This document shows positions 51,010-60,272 of a DNA stretch of 64,000 nt, piece after piece (position 1 is the stretch's first letter; each line of letters begins with the position of its first letter). The position numbers were made by a program, and so were the translations under genes. The DNA lies in contig CACHFP010000001.1 of assembly GCA_902579115.1 (NCBI GenBank), positions 186,001 to 250,000 on the forward strand, written 5' to 3'. The DNA is from an uncultured Pelagibacteraceae bacterium. Lineage in GTDB: Bacteria; Pseudomonadota; Alphaproteobacteria; Pelagibacterales; Pelagibacteraceae. The notes under the pieces are model-generated. The model was not told the origin of the DNA. It made no database searches and was given only the letters and a program-made list of their open reading frames with translations.

Positions 51010-51906
51010 CTACGGAACTAATAAATTTATAAATCTGTCTGTTTTTTGGATTTCAAGACTGTTTACGTAACCACAATTTTCACCATCAACTTGTGATAGA
51101 ACTTTATTGTTTACACCATTTATTTTTAATCTGTTCAATTCTTTTTTAATTACACTTTTTGCAGGAGTTAAGTCGCCTTTGGTTAAAATTAACCAAACAT
51201 AATAAAGTAATTTTATTCTGGTCAGGTCTTTAAATATGTAAGCCACTATCCTGTTTTCAAATATATTGGTATCATTAGTTATAGAATGGGGACCAGCATA
51301 GTATTTTGAATTAGTACATAAAATCCAATCAGCCATAATTTTTTCATTATCTACCTTAACCTCCATTTTATTATTTTTTAAAAATAAAAAATGCTGAAAA
51401 CCTTTTAAAGCGAAAATTACTTTTCCAAGATACTTTTTAATATTAGTATTTATGGACTCAACAATTCGAGAGTCAAAACCTACACCAGCCATCAAGAAAA
51501 AGTACTTATCATTTATTTTTGCTAATGAAATTTTCTTATGATTATCTGATACTAGGACGTTGTAAATCTCCTCCGCCTTTTTCTTAATTTGAGTTTCTAT
51601 TTGTAAAATATTTGCAGTGCCAGCAGGTATGTATCCAACTAATTTGTCTTTTAGATTATCACTTTTAAACATTTCATTAATACCAAAACATACGCTCCCG
51701 TCACCGCCAGCAAATACTAACCGATCAAATTTTTTATTAGACAATTCTTTAAATACATTCCTTGCATGATCTTCGCTTTCGGTTTTAAAAAGATCTACAA
51801 TATGATTTTTTTCTAAAAGATTAATGACCTTGTTAATTAATTTAAGTTTTCTACCACCTGCTGCATTTGCGTTAAATATCACCGCAAAATTCAATTTTTT
51901 ATTCAT
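51010..51906 (-). CDS. Diacylglycerol kinase-type lipid kinase (DagK/YegS)
   Basis: 298 residues with the DAGK catalytic domain: VIFNANAAGGRKL near the start, VFAGGDGSV with the GGDGS/T motif (about residues 66-71), YIPAGTANILQIE and MAGVGFDSRIVESI. Phosphorylates a lipid, probably diacylglycerol to phosphatidate. It diverges from plcP-agt over 64 bases that contain a PhoB-box-like array; the DAG that PlcP releases would be its substrate, so context argues for a lipid-cycling role under phosphate control. Confidence 0.85.
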   Translation of the reverse strand: MNKKLNFAVIFNANAAGGRKLKLINKVINLLEKNHIVDLFKTESEDHARNVFKELSNKKFDRLVFAGGDGSVCFGINEMFKSDNLKDKLVGYIPAGTANILQIETQIKKKAEEIYNVLVSDNHKKISLAKINDKYFFLMAGVGFDSRIVESINTNIKKYLGKVIFALKGFQHFLFLKNNKMEVKVDNEKIMADWILCTNSKYYAGPHSITNDTNIFENRIVAYIFKDLTRIKLLYYVWLILTKGDLTPAKSVIKKELNRLKINGVNNKVLSQVDGENCGYVNSLEIQKTDRFINLLVP

Positions 51907-51907
51907 A

Positions 51908-51936
51908 TTTTAACAATTCTGTAACATATTTATGAT
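51908..51936 (+). promoter_or_regulatory. Predicted PhoB-box repeats before plcP-agt
   Basis: TTTTAAC (51908-51914), AATT, CTGTAAC (51919-51925), ATAT, TTATGAT (51930-51936): three 7-base repeats at 11-base spacing as in Pho boxes. The spacing and CTGTAAC-ATAT core recur upstream of pstS. A TACTAG-like -10 follows at about 51947. It ends two bases from the divergent dagK-type start. Confidence 0.6.
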
Positions 51937-51970
51937 TCTACTTGTACTAGAGATTCGTTTTATAAAAAAT

Positions 51971-52786
51971 ATGGAAACAATTCAAACTAAATCTAAGGGA
52001 AAGATTTTAAATTACAAAAGCATCTTTATTTCCGACTTGCACCTTGGGCATAGAAAAAGTGCAGCAAATAAATTATTAGAATTTTACAAACATTCAAGGT
52101 CAGAGAATTTATATCTTGTTGGTGATATCATTGATGTTTGGGCTTTAAAAACAAAATTTTACTGGCCTCAAGAACATAATGATGTGATTCAAAAAACATT
52201 AAGAAAAGCAAGACATGGAACAAAAGTAAAATATATTGTTGGAAATCATGATGATGTCTTCAGAAAATTTTTACCATTACATTTTGGCGATATTGAAGTT
52301 GTAAATAGAGCCATACATGTAAGCTCAGATAATAAAAAGTATATTGTTGTTCATGGTGATGCCTGGGATGGAGTGATGAAATATGCTCCATGGTTATCAA
52401 AAGTAGGAGCTATTGCTTATAGTTTTTTACTTGAGTTTAATGTTGTTATCAATTTTTTTAGAAGATTATTTAAAAAGGGTAATTGGTCTTTAGCAAAATA
52501 TTTAAAACACAAAGTAAAGAACGCTGTAAAATATATAGGCGATTATGAAAAAACTTTAGCAACTTATGCTAAAAGAAAAAATGTTGATGGTATAATTTGT
52601 GGTCATATTCATCATTCTGCCGATCAAGTCTTAGATGGTGTGAGATATTTAAATTGTGGTGATTGGGTAGAAGGTGCAACTTTCTTGGTAGAACATTTCG
52701 ATGGTCGCATGGAAGTTATTGACTGGGACAAAATCAGAGGTGATGTTGTCGATTACGAGCCATATCTAAAAGTAGTAAATAAATGA
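51971..52786 (+). CDS. plcP: PlcP-type phospholipase C (metallophosphoesterase)
   Basis: 271 residues from the ATG at 51971; an upstream in-frame ATG at 51932 lies within the PhoB-box array and is unlikely. Calcineurin-type motifs: ISDLHLG (Asp22, His24), LVGDIID, VGNHDD, VVHGDAWDG and CGHIHH. Although LpxH-like in motif, the WPQEHNDVIQKTLRKARHGT, KHKVKNAV.YIGDYE and RYLNCGDWVEG blocks are those of PlcP from Sinorhizobium and SAR11, which removes head groups from phospholipids in phosphate starvation to leave diacylglycerol. The adjacent glycosyltransferase (four-base overlap) is the usual partner Agt. Confidence 0.85.
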   Translation: METIQTKSKGKILNYKSIFISDLHLGHRKSAANKLLEFYKHSRSENLYLVGDIIDVWALKTKFYWPQEHNDVIQKTLRKARHGTKVKYIVGNHDDVFRKFLPLHFGDIEVVNRAIHVSSDNKKYIVVHGDAWDGVMKYAPWLSKVGAIAYSFLLEFNVVINFFRRLFKKGNWSLAKYLKHKVKNAVKYIGDYEKTLATYAKRKNVDGIICGHIHHSADQVLDGVRYLNCGDWVEGATFLVEHFDGRMEVIDWDKIRGDVVDYEPYLKVVNK

Positions 52787-53790
52787 AAATTTTAATCGTT
52801 ACTGATGCCTGGTATCCGCAAGTGAATGGTGTTTGTAGAACTTTAAAAAATCTTGGCGATGAATTAAAAAAAATTGGACATCAGGTTGAATATATTGAAC
52901 CTAATCAATTTTTTACTGTGCCAATGCCAAAATATAATGAAATAAAACTTTCTCTTAATGTTTGGCCTAGAGTAGGTAGATTAATTTCTAAAGCCGATGC
53001 TGACATAATTCACATAGCTACAGAAGGCCCGATAGGAATATTTGCAAAAAGATATTGTGTAAAAAATAAGCTTAAGTTTACCACGTCTTACCATACTCAA
53101 TTTGATAAATATTTGAAGCTATACTATCCTTATTTGCCAATTAAGCTTGCTCAAAAGTTCCTTAAAGGATTTCATTCAAAGGCGGAAAAAATTTTAGTAA
53201 CAACTCAATCAATGAAAGATGAACTTCAAGAAATTGGTTTTGATAAGGATAAGATGGTTGTTTGGACCAGAGGGGCAAACCACGGGGCATTTCAAAAGCC
53301 TAAAAAGATTAATTTAGAGTATAAAAGACCAATTTATCTTTATGTGGGTAGGGTATCTATTGAGAAGAACATCAGAGCATTTCTGGATTTAGAGTTAGAA
53401 GGCACGAAACTAGTTGTTGGTAAAGGACCTGATTTAGATAAACTTAAAAAAGAATACCCTGAAGCAATATTTAAAGGAGAGAGAACAAATGGTGAGCTTG
53501 CAAGTTACTTTGCTTCTTCTGATGTTTTTGTTTTCCCGAGCAAAACAGATACTTTTGGAATTGTAATTATAGAAGCTTTAAAATGTGGATTGCCAGTAGC
53601 TGCTTACCCAGTAGCAGGACCAAAAGATATTTTCAACGGTACAAACATTGGCTCGTTAAACAACGATCTTAAAAAAGCAGCACTTGAAGCTCTTAAGTCA
53701 GATAGAAGCGCTTGCATTGAGCATGCAAAAAAATATACCTGGGAAAATTGCGCAAAAATCTTTTTAAATAGTGCGGTATCAAACCGCTAA
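52783..53790 (+). CDS. agt: GT4 glycosyltransferase, likely glycolipid-forming Agt
   Basis: 335 residues, GT-B fold: N-terminal ILIVTDAWYPQVNGVCRTL (acceptor lobe, GVxR motif) and a C-terminal nucleotide-sugar lobe with YVGRVSIEKNIRAFLDL, VGKGPDLDKLKK and the E-x7-E motif in FPSKTDTFGIVIIEALKCGLP. In SAR11 and other marine Alphaproteobacteria the gene next to plcP makes monoglucosyl- or glucuronosyl-diacylglycerol from the diacylglycerol PlcP releases. Overlap with plcP and the Pho box support this. Sugar specificity is not read from sequence. Confidence 0.8.
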   Translation: MKILIVTDAWYPQVNGVCRTLKNLGDELKKIGHQVEYIEPNQFFTVPMPKYNEIKLSLNVWPRVGRLISKADADIIHIATEGPIGIFAKRYCVKNKLKFTTSYHTQFDKYLKLYYPYLPIKLAQKFLKGFHSKAEKILVTTQSMKDELQEIGFDKDKMVVWTRGANHGAFQKPKKINLEYKRPIYLYVGRVSIEKNIRAFLDLELEGTKLVVGKGPDLDKLKKEYPEAIFKGERTNGELASYFASSDVFVFPSKTDTFGIVIIEALKCGLPVAAYPVAGPKDIFNGTNIGSLNNDLKKAALEALKSDRSACIEHAKKYTWENCAKIFLNSAVSNR

Positions 53791-53832
53791 AAAATATTTC
53801 TTTAGTCTATATCTTTAAAGTATAATCAAATC

Positions 53833-55029
53833 ATGGAATTATTATTTTACTCTCTTGCTGGAATAATTGTGATCGTAGTAATTGTAGTATCCAGAAAATC
53901 AATTGTAGCAGGTATGGAGGCAAGATCCGATATTAAGAGAGAGAACAAACCAAGTAATAATGAAGAGGGAATAGAAGACATCACCAATGAAAATATTGAA
54001 AAAACTAATGAGCAAGTAAAGATTATAAATCAAATCGATGATCTAATTTTAATTGTAGATAAATTTAAAAATATCAAATTTTTTAATAGTAGTGCAAAAA
54101 AAAAATTTGGAGAAAATAATTTAAATAAGCACGTGGCTACTTTATTGAGAGTTCCTGATTTACTCCAAAATATTGATTTAGTGCTTTTAAAAAAAGAGAC
54201 AATTACTATGGATTTAGAATTATCCTCTCCCTCATTTCAGTTCTTTAAAGTTCATCTATTCTCTGGACCGACCTCATATGTCAATGATCCTGACTCAGTT
54301 GTTTTATTTCTAAAAGATTTAACTGATATTATAAAAGCGCAAAGGTTCAAATCTGATTTTGTAGCCAATGTAAGCCATGAACTTAAAACGCCTTTGGTTT
54401 CTATTAAAGGATTTCTAGAAACTATAAGCGGACATGCGAAAGATGATTTAGAAGCACAAAAAAAATTCATACCGATAATGCTTGAGCAAGCTGATAGGAT
54501 GGAAAGCTTAATTAAAGATTTACTTTCACTAAGTAAAATTGAGTTAGAGGAACATATACAGCCTCAAGATAAAGTAAATTTAAAAGAAATTTTAAATAAC
54601 GTTGAAGATATCCATCAAAAAAATTTAAAACCTTTTGAATTTAAAAATAATATAAAAGATGATTTCTTTATAAAAGGCGATCATGAAAAATTAATTGAAG
54701 TTTTTTCAAATATTATTGAAAATAGTATAAAATATTCAGATAAAAATAAAAAGATTGAAATTAATTGTGGGCAAGGTAACGGAAAAGTTATAGGAGACTC
54801 TTATACCGTGTCCATTAAAGATAATGGTATTGGAATTCCAACTGAACAAATTCCTAGAATAACAGAAAGATTTTTTAGAGTTGATGCTGCTAAAAGTAAA
54901 AAAGTTGGTGGCACTGGACTTGGAATGGCGATCGTGAAGCACATTGTTAATCAGCATAGAGGTGAGTTAGAAATAAAAAGTGAAGCTCAAAGTGGCACTG
55001 AAATAAAGGTTCATTTTTCTAAATTTTAG
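53833..55029 (+). CDS. phoR: Phosphate regulon sensor kinase PhoR
   Basis: 398 residues: a membrane helix (residues 5-20), PAS-like domain (about 65-150), HisKA with VSHELKTPLVSIKGFLET (His182), and ATPase domain with N-box IIENSIKYSD, DNGIGIP and GGTGLGMAIVKHI. The proximity to pst-phoU-phoB supports PhoR rather than another kinase. A perfect TATAAT ends six bases before the ATG, so the mRNA may be leaderless or nearly so. Confidence 0.9.
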   Translation: MELLFYSLAGIIVIVVIVVSRKSIVAGMEARSDIKRENKPSNNEEGIEDITNENIEKTNEQVKIINQIDDLILIVDKFKNIKFFNSSAKKKFGENNLNKHVATLLRVPDLLQNIDLVLLKKETITMDLELSSPSFQFFKVHLFSGPTSYVNDPDSVVLFLKDLTDIIKAQRFKSDFVANVSHELKTPLVSIKGFLETISGHAKDDLEAQKKFIPIMLEQADRMESLIKDLLSLSKIELEEHIQPQDKVNLKEILNNVEDIHQKNLKPFEFKNNIKDDFFIKGDHEKLIEVFSNIIENSIKYSDKNKKIEINCGQGNGKVIGDSYTVSIKDNGIGIPTEQIPRITERFFRVDAAKSKKVGGTGLGMAIVKHIVNQHRGELEIKSEAQSGTEIKVHFSKF

Positions 55030-55092
55030 CAAATATTAAAGTTTAATTATATTTTGTCTTGAGATAGACAACGAAATAGTTAAAATTCTAGT

Positions 55093-55704
55093 ATGACTAG
55101 AATAATGAATTATATAAGTCTGGTTTTATTTAGTTTAATTTTTACAACTGTTAAAGCAGATGTAAATTTAATAGAGAAAACTTTACGTTCTCAACCTCTT
55201 ACAGTTTTTGATCTAGGACTTTTAAGATTAAAAAACGATCTTAAGCAAGCTAAAAACGATTTAGTTCTTGAAGTAGATAATAAAAATGTATCTACAATTT
55301 ATACTGAAGCTTTATTTTCTAGAAGAGACGATGGAATTCAATTAATTGTGTCAGCACCGATGAGCACTCATTTAAATGCTAACTCGTACATGGTGGACTC
55401 AATTAAATGTAGAAAAATTTTTGAAAAAGTTAAAAATAATCTTTTAAAAGGACAAAACGAGAGCAATATGATTCACTCAAAAGCTGCATCTTATTTAAGT
55501 GAAGTATTCACCGCTCCAACACAATGGAATGCTTGGAGATATGATAAAAGTTTTACACAAAAATTAGTTAACTTTGTACAACTAGAAGTTACATTAAAGC
55601 CAACTCAATCCTACGCAGTTAAAAATAAAGTAAGACCTTTTAGTTGCGGAGGGTCTTTAGCCTCTGATTATCAACAAATCGAGATAACTAGAAAGTTCAA
55701 CTAA
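55093..55704 (+). CDS. Secreted protein of unknown function in the pho locus
   Basis: 203 residues with a signal peptide (hydrophobic residues 8-18, cleavage near VKADVN). The mature part is mixed alpha/beta with a DDGIQLIVSAPMSTHLN stretch and two Cys (SIKCRKI and FSCGGSL) that could pair. No family recognised. Located between phoR and the Pho box of pstS on the same strand. An upstream palindrome (TTGTCT-N6-AGACAA, 55054-55071) lies 21 bases before the ATG. A phosphate-related periplasmic role is guilt by association only. Confidence 0.65.
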   Translation: MTRIMNYISLVLFSLIFTTVKADVNLIEKTLRSQPLTVFDLGLLRLKNDLKQAKNDLVLEVDNKNVSTIYTEALFSRRDDGIQLIVSAPMSTHLNANSYMVDSIKCRKIFEKVKNNLLKGQNESNMIHSKAASYLSEVFTAPTQWNAWRYDKSFTQKLVNFVQLEVTLKPTQSYAVKNKVRPFSCGGSLASDYQQIEITRKFN

Positions 55705-55714
55705 AAAGTTATCA

Positions 55715-55743
55715 TTTTAATAAATTTGTAACATATCTGTAAT
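55715..55743 (+). promoter_or_regulatory. Predicted PhoB-box repeats before pstS
   Basis: TTTTAAT (55715-55721), AAAT, TTGTAAC (55726-55732), ATAT, CTGTAAT (55737-55743): 7-base repeats at 11-base spacing matching the plcP upstream array in position and core. A TATGAA-like -10 lies about 20 bases on, and pstS starts at 55812. Confidence 0.68.
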
Positions 55744-55811
55744 AATTAAGAATCCTCTTAATTTTATGAATCCAATGTTTGTTAATTAATTAATAAATGA
55801 AAGGATAAACA

Positions 55812-56816
55812 ATGAAAAAACTATCAATCGCTTTAGCTTCATTAGTTGCAATGTTAGTTGTAACTTCTGCTCAAGCTAGAGATCAGATTAAAATCGTAGG
55901 TTCTTCAACTGTATTCCCTTATGCAACAATCGTTGCTGAAAGATTTGGTTCGTCTGGTAAATTTAAAACACCAGTAATCGAGTCAACAGGAACAGGTGGT
56001 GGAGCTAAATTATTCTGTGCTGGAGTTGGTACAGAGCACCCAGACATAACAAATGCATCTAGAGCTATGAAGGCTAAAGAGTATGCGCTATGTCAAAAAA
56101 ATGGTGTTGAAGAAATCGTAGAGATTACAGTTGGTAACGACGGAATAACGTTAGCTTATTCTAAAGATGCTAAACCAGTAAACTTTACAAAAAAACAATT
56201 ATGGGCAGCATTAGCAAAAGAAGTTGCTAAAGATGGTGCGTTAGTACCAAATCCATATAAAAATTGGAGTGATATCGACCCATCATTACCAAACTACCCT
56301 ATCAAAGTTATGGTGCCTCCAGGAACATCAGGAACAAGAGATGCTTGGAATTCATTAGTAATGAAAAAAGGTATCGATGATGCTTCTAAAAAAGCTGGCG
56401 CTAAATATAAAGCGTTAAGAGAAGATGGTGCGGTAATTGAAGTTGGTGAGAACGACTCACTTATTATTCAAAAATTAGCTGCGGACAAAGAAATGTTCGG
56501 TTTCTTTGGTTTCAGTTATTTCTTAGCTGCAAAAGATAAATTGCAAGCTGCAAGCATTGAAGGTGGTCAACCAAGTCTATCTTCGATTCAAGATTACAGT
56601 TACGCAGTTGCAAGACCTTTATTCTTCTATGTGAAAAAAGCTCACGTGGGCGTTGTACCTGGCTTACATGAATTCGTAAAAGAGTTCACAAGTAAAAAAG
56701 CTATGGGTAATAAAGGTTATTTAACTGATATCGGGCTAGTACCTCTAGATGGCAAGTTATACAAAACATCTAGAACTAACGCTACGAAGTTAGTTAACAT
56801 GCCTGCTAAGAAGTAG
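55812..56816 (+). CDS. pstS: Phosphate ABC transporter substrate-binding protein PstS
   Basis: 334 residues: signal peptide cleaved after SAQA (residue 22), then the periplasmic binding fold with KIVGSSTVFPYATIVAERF, ESTGTGGGAKLFCAGVG phosphate loop, DITNASRAMK and PPGTSGTRDAW. AAAGGA ribosome site. Predicted high expression: Pho box upstream and a hairpin immediately after the gene that would keep most transcripts monocistronic. Captures phosphate for the PstCAB permease. Confidence 0.96.
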   Translation: MKKLSIALASLVAMLVVTSAQARDQIKIVGSSTVFPYATIVAERFGSSGKFKTPVIESTGTGGGAKLFCAGVGTEHPDITNASRAMKAKEYALCQKNGVEEIVEITVGNDGITLAYSKDAKPVNFTKKQLWAALAKEVAKDGALVPNPYKNWSDIDPSLPNYPIKVMVPPGTSGTRDAWNSLVMKKGIDDASKKAGAKYKALREDGAVIEVGENDSLIIQKLAADKEMFGFFGFSYFLAAKDKLQAASIEGGQPSLSSIQDYSYAVARPLFFYVKKAHVGVVPGLHEFVKEFTSKKAMGNKGYLTDIGLVPLDGKLYKTSRTNATKLVNMPAKK

Positions 56817-56831
56817 TAGTATCAATTAAAC

Positions 56832-56860
56832 AAAAAGGGGGTATTTTACCCCCTTTTTAT
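56832..56860 (+). terminator. Attenuating terminator between pstS and pstC
   Basis: AAAAAGGGGGTA / TACCCCCTTTTT, 12 perfect pairs with a three-base loop, the 3' arm itself giving a five-T run. Sits 15 bases after the pstS stop and before pstC, so partial read-through would give much more PstS than permease. Confidence 0.85.
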
Positions 56861-56875
56861 CTCTGGAAGCTCAAT

Positions 56876-58252
56876 ATGAATTTAATACTTGTAACTTTTA
56901 TTATTCTCTTAGCTTTCACAAGTTATTATTTCGGTAGAAAAAAAGCTCTAGTTATTCAATCATCACAAAGACTTACGGCATTACCAAAATTTTATGGATA
57001 TTATTTAGCTGCTTGGTGTGCTGCACCAGCATTAATAATTTTTGCTCTTTGGTCAGTTTTTGAACCATCAATAGTTAAAACATTTATTTTACAAGATTAC
57101 ACTGATCAGAACTTAACTAAAAATGAACTTCAGCTTATTTACACAAAGGTTAAAGCATTAGCCGCAGGAACTTACACGGGAAATATTACTAATTTTCTAG
57201 ATGAGTCTGCTAATAAGTACATTCAATTAAAAGGAATAGCTAACAGCGCTAAAGTAGCAATTATTTTAGCAATTTTAATTTTCTCTCTGAGTTTTGCGTA
57301 TAGATCTGTTCAGAAAAATGATCGAATGAGAGAACCAGTAGAAATTTTTCTTAAATGGGTGTTATTTGTTGCATCATTAGGCGCAGTTTTAGTTACAATC
57401 GGAATAGTTTTTTCACTTTTATTCGAAGCGATTAGGTTTTTTCAAGCAGTAAAAATCTTTGACTTTATATTCGGAACTCATTGGTATCCTGCTAAAACTT
57501 TTGTAAGAGATGGCCAACCAGATCCTGAATTAATGAAGGATGCTTTCGGAGCTGTGCCTTTATTTGCTGGAACTTTTTTTATTGCTTTTATTGCAATGTG
57601 TGTTGCCATCCCCATAGGTTTGCTGAGTGGGATATATCTATCTGAGTATGCTGGAAGAGGCATAAGAAAATATGCGAAACCTATTATTGAGATTTTAGCT
57701 GGTATTCCAACAGTGGTATATGGTTTTTTTGCAGCTTTAACCGTCGGTCCTTTTGTTAAAGAAATTGGTAACGCTATGGGTTTAGAAGTTTCAGCGGAGA
57801 GCGCTTTAGCTGCAGGAGCAGTTATGGGAGTAATGATAATTCCTTTTATTTCAAGTCTAAGCGATGACGTTATGACGGCAGTACCTCAAAATTTAAGAGA
57901 TGGGAGTTACGCAATGGGCGCAACAAAATCTGAAACTGTAAAAAAAGTAATTTTTCCAGCAGCCCTACCTGGTATCGTAGGTTCGATACTTTTAGCAGTA
58001 TCGAGAGCGGTAGGAGAAACAATGATTGTTGTAATGGCCTCAGGACTAGCGGCTAATCTTACAATGAATCCACTTGAGTCAACTTCTACCATTACAGCGC
58101 AAATTGTAGTAATTTTAATTGGAGACCAACAATTTGGAGATCCAAAAACTCAATCAGCTTTTGCATTAGGAATATCTTTATTTATAGTAACTTTATTCTT
58201 AAATGTAATCGCTCTTTCAGTTGTTAAAAAATATAGGGAAAAATATGAATAG
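56876..58252 (+). CDS. pstC: Phosphate ABC transporter permease PstC
   Basis: 458 residues, longer than E. coli PstC (about 320): extra N-terminal helices and a periplasmic loop (residues about 65-130) precede the ABC permease core, with KDAFGAVPLFAGTFFIAFIAM, CVAIPIGLLSGIYLSEYAG and the EAA loop GATKSETVKKVIFPAALPGIVG. Long PstC and PstA forms are typical of Alphaproteobacteria. Overlaps pstA by about 8 bases. Confidence 0.94.
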   Translation: MNLILVTFIILLAFTSYYFGRKKALVIQSSQRLTALPKFYGYYLAAWCAAPALIIFALWSVFEPSIVKTFILQDYTDQNLTKNELQLIYTKVKALAAGTYTGNITNFLDESANKYIQLKGIANSAKVAIILAILIFSLSFAYRSVQKNDRMREPVEIFLKWVLFVASLGAVLVTIGIVFSLLFEAIRFFQAVKIFDFIFGTHWYPAKTFVRDGQPDPELMKDAFGAVPLFAGTFFIAFIAMCVAIPIGLLSGIYLSEYAGRGIRKYAKPIIEILAGIPTVVYGFFAALTVGPFVKEIGNAMGLEVSAESALAAGAVMGVMIIPFISSLSDDVMTAVPQNLRDGSYAMGATKSETVKKVIFPAALPGIVGSILLAVSRAVGETMIVVMASGLAANLTMNPLESTSTITAQIVVILIGDQQFGDPKTQSAFALGISLFIVTLFLNVIALSVVKKYREKYE

Positions 58253-59516
58253 TTTTAAGAAAAATTTATTAAAAAAAAGATATAACGCTGAAAGAAGATT
58301 TCAATGGTATGGCAAAATAGCTATAGGATTAGCTTTAAGCTTTTTAGCAGTTTTTATGTTTCAGATATTTTCAAAAGGTTACTCAGCTTTCCAAAAAACT
58401 TGGATAGTAACAGAAGTTCATTATGATAAAGAATTACTTTTAATCGATGCAGAAAGCCCATCAAAAGATGATTTAGAAAATGCAGACTATTATGATGTTG
58501 CTTACAAAGCTATGACCTCATTAGATCCTGGACTTCCTGAAGAAGAGGATCGTCAATTGATACAAATGGTTTCGTATAAATATGAGGCAGAGGTTAAAGA
58601 TCTACTTTTAAAAAATCCAGACTATCTAGGTAAAATAGTGCCCATAAAATTAACAGCTTCTGATGATGTTGATCAAGTTCATAAGGGAAATTATCCAAGA
58701 GATATTCCTGAGGAGAATAGAAGAGTAAATGATTACCAGTTGCAGATTTACGATATGCTTAATGAAAGAGGAGATATTTTATTAGAGTTTAACATTAGTT
58801 TTTTTACAAGTCCTGATTCAAGAGAGGCAGAACTAGCAGGTATAGCTAGCTCGTTTATGGGAACAGTTTTTAGTATACTAGTATGTTTAGCGTTTTCATT
58901 TCCTGTTGCAGTGCTAGCTGCAATTTATCTCGAGGAGTTTGCACCAAAAAATAAATTTACAGATTTTATAGAAGTAAACATTAACAATTTGGCAGCTGTT
59001 CCATCGATAGTATTTGGTTTGCTAGGTCTTGGTGTTTTATTAGCAGTTTTTAATTTACCAAGATCGACACCACTTGTTGGAGGAATTACTTTGTCTCTTA
59101 TGACATTACCAACAATAATTATTGCTGCAAGAGCTTCTTTAAAAGCTGTTCCCCCAAGTATAAGAGAAGCTGCTTTAGCGATGGGTGCAAGTAATATGCA
59201 AACAACCATGCATCATACTGTGCCACTATCAATGCCTGGAACTTTATCTGGAACGATAATTGGCTTGGCTCAAGCTTTAGGGGAAACAGCCCCTTTAATT
59301 TTAATAGGAATGGTTGCTTTTGTGAATACAATACCTGGTACGCCAGTTGATCCTGCTGCAAGTTTACCAGTTCAGATATATATATGGTCAGAAAGTGCTG
59401 AGAGGGGTTTTGTTGAAAAAGTATCTGCATGTATTATGGTGCTTCTAGCTTTTTTAATTTTAATGAACTTGACAGCTCAAATCGTTAGACACAAATTTGA
59501 AAAGAAATGGAGTTAA
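58245..59516 (+). CDS. pstA: Phosphate ABC transporter permease PstA
   Basis: 423 residues from the ATG at 58245; a TTG further upstream (58221) would overlap pstC more. One membrane helix (about 30-48), a large periplasmic domain (50-200), then the permease core with SFPVAVLAAIYLEEFAP, LAAVPSIVFGLLGLG and the EAA loop MGASNMQTTMHHTVPLSMPG. Partner of PstC. pstB starts right after the stop. Confidence 0.94.
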   Translation: MNSFKKNLLKKRYNAERRFQWYGKIAIGLALSFLAVFMFQIFSKGYSAFQKTWIVTEVHYDKELLLIDAESPSKDDLENADYYDVAYKAMTSLDPGLPEEEDRQLIQMVSYKYEAEVKDLLLKNPDYLGKIVPIKLTASDDVDQVHKGNYPRDIPEENRRVNDYQLQIYDMLNERGDILLEFNISFFTSPDSREAELAGIASSFMGTVFSILVCLAFSFPVAVLAAIYLEEFAPKNKFTDFIEVNINNLAAVPSIVFGLLGLGVLLAVFNLPRSTPLVGGITLSLMTLPTIIIAARASLKAVPPSIREAALAMGASNMQTTMHHTVPLSMPGTLSGTIIGLAQALGETAPLILIGMVAFVNTIPGTPVDPAASLPVQIYIWSESAERGFVEKVSACIMVLLAFLILMNLTAQIVRHKFEKKWS

Positions 59517-60272
59517 ATGAGTAAAATAAAAGCGGAAAATGTAAATGTTTATTACGGATCCAAACAGGCATTATTTGATGTCTCTATAGATATAGCAGAA
59601 AAAGAAGTTACAGCTTTAATTGGACCATCCGGGTGTGGAAAGTCTACTTTCTTAAGATGCTTGAACAGGATGAACGACGTCATAGAAATTTGTAGAGTTG
59701 AAGGCAGTATTAAAATGGACAACCTAGAACTGAATTCAAGAAAGTTAGATGTTGTGAGACTTAGGGAGAACGTTGGTATGGTTTTTCAAAAACCCAATCC
59801 ATTCCCTAAAACAATTTATGAAAATGTAGCTTATGGTCCTACTATTCACGGTATTGCACAGAGCAAAGAAGAAATGGATCAAATAGTTGAAACAAGTTTG
59901 AAAAAAGCTGCCTTGTGGAACGAAGTTAAAGATAGACTTGATGAAATCGGAACTGGTTTATCAGGAGGTCAACAGCAACGACTATGTATTGCTAGAGCTA
60001 TATCTGTAAGTCCAGAAGTGATTCTTATGGACGAACCATGTTCAGCGCTTGACCCAATAGCAACAGCTCAAATTGAAGAACTTATAGATGATCTTAAAAA
60101 AGAGGTCACAATTGTGATAGTTACCCACTCAATGTCACAAGCAGCTAGGGTATCTCAAAAAACAGGTTTCTTTCATTTGGGAAAACTTATAGAATTTGGA
60201 CCAACAGATAAAATATTTAAAAATCCTGATAATCAGCAAACTCAGGATTATATTACAGGAAGGTTTGGTTAA
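59517..60272 (+). CDS. pstB: Phosphate ABC transporter ATP-binding protein PstB
   Basis: 251 residues. Walker [20 protein letters not shown] (typical PstB), Q-loop [20 protein letters not shown], signature [14 protein letters not shown], Walker [14 protein letters not shown] and switch His in VTHSM. Energises PstCA. Shares one base with phoU. Confidence 0.97.
   Translation: MSKIKAENVNVYYGSKQALFDVSIDIAEKEVTALIGPSGCGKSTFLRCLNRMNDVIEICRVEGSIKMDNLELNSRKLDVVRLRENVGMVFQKPNPFPKTIYENVAYGPTIHGIAQSKEEMDQIVETSLKKAALWNEVKDRLDEIGTGLSGGQQQRLCIARAISVSPEVILMDEPCSALDPIATAQIEELIDDLKKEVTIVIVTHSMSQAARVSQKTGFFHLGKLIEFGPTDKIFKNPDNQQTQDYITGRFG

Noticed and set aside
51971..52786. LpxH (UDP-2,3-diacylglucosamine diphosphatase)
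   Set aside because: The metal motifs are shared, but the internal blocks and adjacency to a GT4 gene and a Pho box fit PlcP better.
53770..53800. Terminator after agt (GCGGT/ACCGC)
   Set aside because: Only five pairs and no T-run directly after; it overlaps the end of the agt coding region.
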